From positions 1-64,000 of the forward strand of contig CALOEX010000003.1 in NCBI GenBank assembly GCA_942492555.1: 64,000 nt of DNA, read 5' to 3'. This stretch comes from JBCCVH01 sp942492555. Lineage in GTDB: Bacteria > Bacteroidota > Bacteroidia > Cytophagales > Amoebophilaceae. Below the pieces are notes generated by a model. That model was not told the origin of the DNA. It made no database searches and saw only the letters and a list, made by a program, of their open reading frames with translations. Below are positions 60,114 to 64,000 of the stretch, in pieces; position 1 is the stretch's first letter, and every line of letters starts with the position of its first letter. The position numbers were made by a program, and so were the translations under genes.

Positions 60114-63100
60114 GCATACTCATTCCCATTTTGAACCAAAGCATGCAACGTTTCCATTTTGCCTACTTTCACCTTAGGTCTATTTGCCCTATTGTAAAGA
60201 TGAGATACCTGCTTTACAATCTCCGCTACATTGTTACCAAACATTGTTCGCAACTGTTTAGAAGTATAAGGAGTATCCTCAAAAATATCATGCAACAAAG
60301 CAGCAATGACAAGATCTGCCAACATCCCTTGATCTACTTGTATAACATCTTTATTTTCTAACAAAATAGTGGCAACCGCAAGAGGGTGCAGATAATAAGA
60401 TTCCCCAGATTTCCTTTTTTGGTGGTAGTGATAGTGCTTAGCTACTTTTAACGCCTCTCTGATATGATCTTTATCCAATCCATGTGCCTCCGCTAAACGT
60501 AAAAACCCTTTGTCTGTATCACTTTCTATTTGCTCTAAATCACGGAGATCCTCCACAACATACCTGTCAATTTTAGGTCGTATGTTTTTAAGGTTTACAG
60601 GAATCACATAAGTTTGTATCAATGTGTCACCTTCTTTTTCTATAGAAAGAAATCCATAATGTGCACGTGTAATACGCTTATTTTCCAAAACCCCTATATG
60701 GTTGAGCGTCTCTATTTTCGTATTAGAGTCATAAGGCCTGTAATCTTGTCCGCTCGCATTGCATTTCTCTTGGTTATTTGTAAAGATAAAACGGATAGCT
60801 TTTTCCGGTTCTTTTTTGTAAATAGCAGGTACTTCATAGTCAAGATAAACATCATTGACAAAGCAGTTTACATCTGTATCTGGATAAACGTCAGCAAAAA
60901 TATGCAAAGCATTAGCAATGAGATTTTTGATTTGAAAAGAGTCGCCAACCACAATGCTTGCTGAGGATTCATTGTGTAGTGTAAGTTTACCAAGGGGTAA
61001 TGTTTCATATGTAATGATTTCCCTAGCATCATTCAATAGATTCTCTAAGGGGTGCTTTTCTATCACAATGTTTAAATAAGAACTAGAAGACTCACCAATA
61101 TAGTTGTAATAGCCCATGATGTCTTCCAATTTTTCTAGAATATCTTTATCTACTTCTTTGCTTTGCAACCTATCGATACACTTTTGCATCTCTTTCATCA
61201 TAGCATGTTTTTCATGTAATGCATCATAGACTTGTGCACTGTTTGTTTCATGGCTTAGCAAAAGCTCTCCCCGCGCTATTTTAAAGTTAACCATAAGTGC
61301 TTCCATTCGCTCTTTCTCTTGGTGTAGCTTTCTAAAAAATGTCATCACTATAGTCAACGCTAAAATACAAGAAGGTAATAGCCAATCTGCTTTAGCACCT
61401 AATATAGGAAAAAAGATCCCTGTAAGAATCTTGTTGTAGGATATTGCAGATACAATGGCAGTTAGACTCATAAACCAAAAAATAGCTCTATATGTGTGTA
61501 GACCTAGGAATATAATACTGGAAACTGCATAAAAAACAATTGCACCATTTGGGTCTGCCAATATCAAAAATGTAGGTAAGAATGCCCAACAATACCAGAG
61601 TGTTACATGATATACTTTGTTGAAATAAGGTTTGAGCCTATCTTTCCAATGTCCTTCCGTCATGATGATAAAAGAGAGAACAAGAGATATTAAACGAAGA
61701 AACAATAACAACGTTTCGTTTAGCAGAGGACTTTTATAAGGAATTAAAACCGATCCTAAAGTGAAAATAAATGTAAAAAACCCTATGCTTGAAGGATTTC
61801 CGAGCGTAAAAGATTTTTCAAAATAAGAAGTAAACGTATGCTTATTTTCTTTCCAAAGGTCTTCTTCCAAGTTTATGAAGAGAAATCCTTTATTTTCTAA
61901 ATAATGGGTGACTAAAAATGCGATTATGCTTATAATAACAGCTAGCAACCAAGCGGATTGTAAGATATAGAAAGTTTCGCCCATCAAAAGATGTCGAGCT
62001 TTAAAAATTCTCTCAGTTATAAAATTGAGAATAGAGGAAATTGGTGGAACTTGCCATTGAAAAGACGTATAGGCACCACCGACTACCACAAAAAATGCAG
62101 TAATATTGATAATGAAAGAGCGAGAAGAACCTTTAAATCCTAGGCATCCCATGAAAAACGGTATGGACACTGCAGAAAAGAAAACCATAGCATAGCCAAG
62201 TAAATCAACTATTTCTTTTTTGTTCCATAGTAATCCGAGCATTGTACATAATGCGCCAATAGCAATTGTAGTGAAGCGTACCTTTCTCATTGTTTTCTTT
62301 TCATCTTTTTCGTTTTGTATCACATTGATGACATCGTGAACAAAAATAATAGCAACTGCATTGAGAAAAGAGTCAATAGTAGAAACAATCATTGCACACA
62401 CTACCAATAAAAATGCAACTTGCCCTATTGTCGACGTACATAAATATCCTACAAGATCAAAATCAGAAATATCCTCGATTGTTTTCGGTGCATTTGAAAT
62501 CACAAAACGCTTTATGGTCACCCCTAAGATTAAAAAGCACAAAAATGGATACACAATTGCAAAAGAAGTAAACATCTGTTTAATATTTTTTTTGGTTCTA
62601 CTCATCAAAACCCTTTGAATTACCGGAGGAGACATAATCATAGTAGGAAAAAGAGACCAAAACAACAAACTTCCTGGACGTTTTATCAAATCCTTACCAA
62701 AAGCACTTAACGAAAGATGGTCAGATTTAACACGTGCCTCTTGAAGAATCTTTATATAACTATAATCTCTGTTCGCAAAAAAGAAAAACACTAAAAGACC
62801 AACTATAATCACCAATGCTTGAAATACATCTGTTTTTGCCACAGAACGCACACCTCCCAAAAACGTATAGAAAGTTATGATAGTGCCTACTATCCCAATA
62901 ACAAAAGGTGCAGGCAGACCCAATGTGATACCCATATTACCACTGGCTACAAGCTGAGCAATAATGATAAATAAACAGAAAAAAATAGATATAAAAGCAG
63001 TTAAAAATCGTGCATACTTTCCATACAAACTATTCATAATATCTGGCAACGTTAGCTCTGTTCTAAAATTTACCAAACGTGGGAAAAAAAAAACACCAAA

Positions 63101-63358
63101 CATAAATGTACTAAAAGCAAAAGTTAGTAATGTAATCATACCCTTTAACCCCAACATGTATATGTATCGAACACCCATGTTCGTTGGGTTATATATAGTC
63201 GCCACCATCGTTGCCATGAGTGCACCCACAAAAAGATTCTTATTTGCAATGGCATAATCACGCATCGTTTTTACACCTCGTCCTGCCCAGAGACCAAGGA
63301 AAAGGCTTGCGCATAAGAAAAGAGATACAGCTATCAAATTAAATGTTGTATTGTACAT
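59930..63358 (-). CDS. Sodium:solute symporter fused to a kinase-like linker and a RelA/SpoT HD domain
   Basis: A 1142-residue protein. Residues about 1-480 are a sodium:solute symporter (SSS) with some 13 membrane helices (TMVATIYNPTNMGVRYIYM, TLPDIMNSLYGKYA, GGVRSVAKTDVFQAL). About 530-690 adds further helices. About 690-940 is a coiled region with a degenerate histidine-kinase-like stretch (VGDSFQIKNLIANALHIF) but no clear H box or G boxes. From about 952 comes a ppGpp-hydrolase HD domain with H991, HDIFEDT (1023-1029) and DRLHN (1089-1093), and no synthetase domain. SSS-kinase fusions are known (CbrA type); the HD output is unusual. Likely role: transport-linked sensing that lowers ppGpp. 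Transported solute unknown. Confidence 0.88.
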   Translation of the reverse strand: MYNTTFNLIAVSLFLCASLFLGLWAGRGVKTMRDYAIANKNLFVGALMATMVATIYNPTNMGVRYIYMLGLKGMITLLTFAFSTFMFGVFFFPRLVNFRTELTLPDIMNSLYGKYARFLTAFISIFFCLFIIIAQLVASGNMGITLGLPAPFVIGIVGTIITFYTFLGGVRSVAKTDVFQALVIIVGLLVFFFFANRDYSYIKILQEARVKSDHLSLSAFGKDLIKRPGSLLFWSLFPTMIMSPPVIQRVLMSRTKKNIKQMFTSFAIVYPFLCFLILGVTIKRFVISNAPKTIEDISDFDLVGYLCTSTIGQVAFLLVVCAMIVSTIDSFLNAVAIIFVHDVINVIQNEKDEKKTMRKVRFTTIAIGALCTMLGLLWNKKEIVDLLGYAMVFFSAVSIPFFMGCLGFKGSSRSFIINITAFFVVVGGAYTSFQWQVPPISSILNFITERIFKARHLLMGETFYILQSAWLLAVIISIIAFLVTHYLENKGFLFINLEEDLWKENKHTFTSYFEKSFTLGNPSSIGFFTFIFTLGSVLIPYKSPLLNETLLLFLRLISLVLSFIIMTEGHWKDRLKPYFNKVYHVTLWYCWAFLPTFLILADPNGAIVFYAVSSIIFLGLHTYRAIFWFMSLTAIVSAISYNKILTGIFFPILGAKADWLLPSCILALTIVMTFFRKLHQEKERMEALMVNFKIARGELLLSHETNSAQVYDALHEKHAMMKEMQKCIDRLQSKEVDKDILEKLEDIMGYYNYIGESSSSYLNIVIEKHPLENLLNDAREIITYETLPLGKLTLHNESSASIVVGDSFQIKNLIANALHIFADVYPDTDVNCFVNDVYLDYEVPAIYKKEPEKAIRFIFTNNQEKCNASGQDYRPYDSNTKIETLNHIGVLENKRITRAHYGFLSIEKEGDTLIQTYVIPVNLKNIRPKIDRYVVEDLRDLEQIESDTDKGFLRLAEAHGLDKDHIREALKVAKHYHYHQKRKSGESYYLHPLAVATILLENKDVIQVDQGMLADLVIAALLHDIFEDTPYTSKQLRTMFGNNVAEIVKQVSHLYNRANRPKVKVGKMETLHALVQNGNEYAMLIKVLDRLHNMRTLGAKESDRQLAIAEETKVLFIPMARRLGMQRVANELTVLVEEILGK

Positions 63359-63556
63359 GTGTTTTTAATAAAAAATAAAGCAAAGACTAGAATAATCTTA
63401 ATACTTTTTTACTAGAAACAAAAAAAACCAAGCCTTTTCTAAAAACCATTACAATTTATCAAAAAAGAACACCTACCTTTTTTATAACTTTCTCGTACTT
63501 ACCGCAAAGTTTTGCGTTAGATCATTAACATTTTCACAACGAACAGTATTCTTTAG

Positions 63557-63564
63557 TATCTTTG
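63557..63564 (+). promoter_or_regulatory. TATCTTTG -7 box of the truncated plus-strand gene
   Basis: A perfect TAnnTTTG box divergent from the fusion gene, 32 bases before a TTG start at 63597. Confidence 0.45.
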
Positions 63565-63596
63565 TCAGCATTTTGGAAATAAATAACTAGAAAAAA

Positions 63597-63807
63597 TTGG
63601 CACATGTAAACACGATAGAAAATTATCATCTTCCTGATTTAATTTCCTTGCTGAGAAAACAGATTTTACAAGCTGATTTTTCGCTTTTTTATGAATCCAT
63701 TCCAATCATTCAAGGCAATTCCTGTGATTTTTTGGAATACTTTAGCCGTCTTTGCAATTTTGTCAACAAATCCATTGTCGCATGGTTCAATGGAAAAAAA
63801 CAAAAAT
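63597..63807 (+). pseudogene. 5' fragment of an unrecognised gene cut by the duplication
   Basis: From TTG 63597 about 70 codons read as a plausible protein (LAHVNTIENYHLPDLISLLR, then FSLFYESIPIIQGNSCDFLE and FVNKSIVAWFNGKKQK). The frame then enters the antisense of the duplicated fusion-gene end at 63808. The frame stays open to the window edge, but this part cannot be the natural continuation. The fragment has its own promoter box. If the duplication is tandem, an intact copy should lie beyond it. Confidence 0.45.
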
Positions 63808-64000
63808 CATTCCTTACTTATTTACCCAGTATTTCCTCCACAAGCACAGTAAGTTCATTAGCAACCCTTTGCATACCCAGCCTTCTTGCCATAGGAATAA
63901 ACAACACCTTCGTTTCCTCTGCTATTGCAAGTTGGCGATCAGATTCTTTTGCACCCAGCGTACGCATATTATGCAACCTATCCAACACCTTAATAAGCAT
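63808..64000 (-). pseudogene. Second copy of the 3' end of the symporter/HD fusion gene (window edge)
   Basis: Identical to 59921-60113, coding the last 60 residues (from MLIKVLDRLHNMRTLG to EEILGK). The window ends inside it, so it may be a complete second gene or a fragment. An assembly artefact is also possible. Confidence 0.75.

Overview
The window looks like chromosomal DNA of an AT-rich, intracellular Bacteroidota symbiont. The closest fit is the Amoebophilaceae (Amoebophilus/Cardinium type), but this is an inference from content and not from a database match. The evidence is the recurring Bacteroidota promoter box TAnnTTTG, the era-der arrangement, abundant TPR and ankyrin proteins, Rpn and AAA/PD-(D/E)XK nucleases, secreted low-complexity proteins, decayed insertion sequences and many small tandem duplications.

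Layout. 0-1.4 kb: a broken IS1595/ISXO2-type transposase and a Toprim-domain gene with a possibly decayed N-terminus. 1.5-3.8 kb: ferritin, M42 aminopeptidase and a PnuC-like transporter. 3.9-12.5 kb: an accessory block with a TPR protein, a duplicated two-gene module of anchored proteins, a class-3 lipase and an ankyrin protein. 12.5-17.3 kb: der, era and recQ. 17.6-20.3 kb: three tandem, nearly identical Rpn nuclease genes. 20.4-25.6 kb: a small secreted protein, a SpoU methyltransferase, trxA, an EndoQ-like repair nuclease, tgt and a SufT/DUF59 protein. 25.7-31.9 kb: a TPR protein, a frameshifted AAA/nuclease gene and a large polytopic membrane protein. 31.9-33 kb: tRNA-Arg, trmH and atpC. 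33.3-40.8 kb: repeat-rich secreted proteins around alaS. 40.7-44.8 kb: a tandem duplication that leaves two damaged pheS copies and two diversified copies of a small membrane protein. 45-52.2 kb: hemD, rnpA, obg, a SpoU methyltransferase, rplT-rpmI-infC, a zinc-ribbon coiled-coil protein, tRNA-Ala and aspS. 52.3-59.9 kb: a divergent UvrA, a flippase-like protein, a GT5 protein, dnaX, rsmG and a HIT protein. 59.9-64 kb: a very large symporter/RelA-SpoT-HD fusion whose last 60 codons recur identically at the window edge.

The core genes serve translation (alaS, aspS, pheS, infC, rpmI, rplT, tRNAs, rnpA, tgt, SpoU enzymes), ribosome-assembly GTPases (der, era, obg) and replication/repair (dnaX, recQ, uvrA-like, EndoQ-like). 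The accessory genes are mostly exported or membrane-anchored and carry internal repeats, as expected of proteins facing a host.

The strongest leads are: (1) an A11 tract in dnaX where either direction of slippage would end translation within a few codons, giving a gamma-like product as in Thermus; (2) three tandem Rpn genes that differ mainly in the number of GMEK tetrapeptides, the variable element of the Rpn gene-within-gene toxin-antitoxin systems; (3) a symporter / degenerate-kinase-like / ppGpp-hydrolase HD fusion; (4) two pheS copies, neither of them conventionally intact, one of which could be rescued by slippage at an A7 tract; (5) duplicated membrane-protein genes whose coding sequence differs far more than the flanking DNA.
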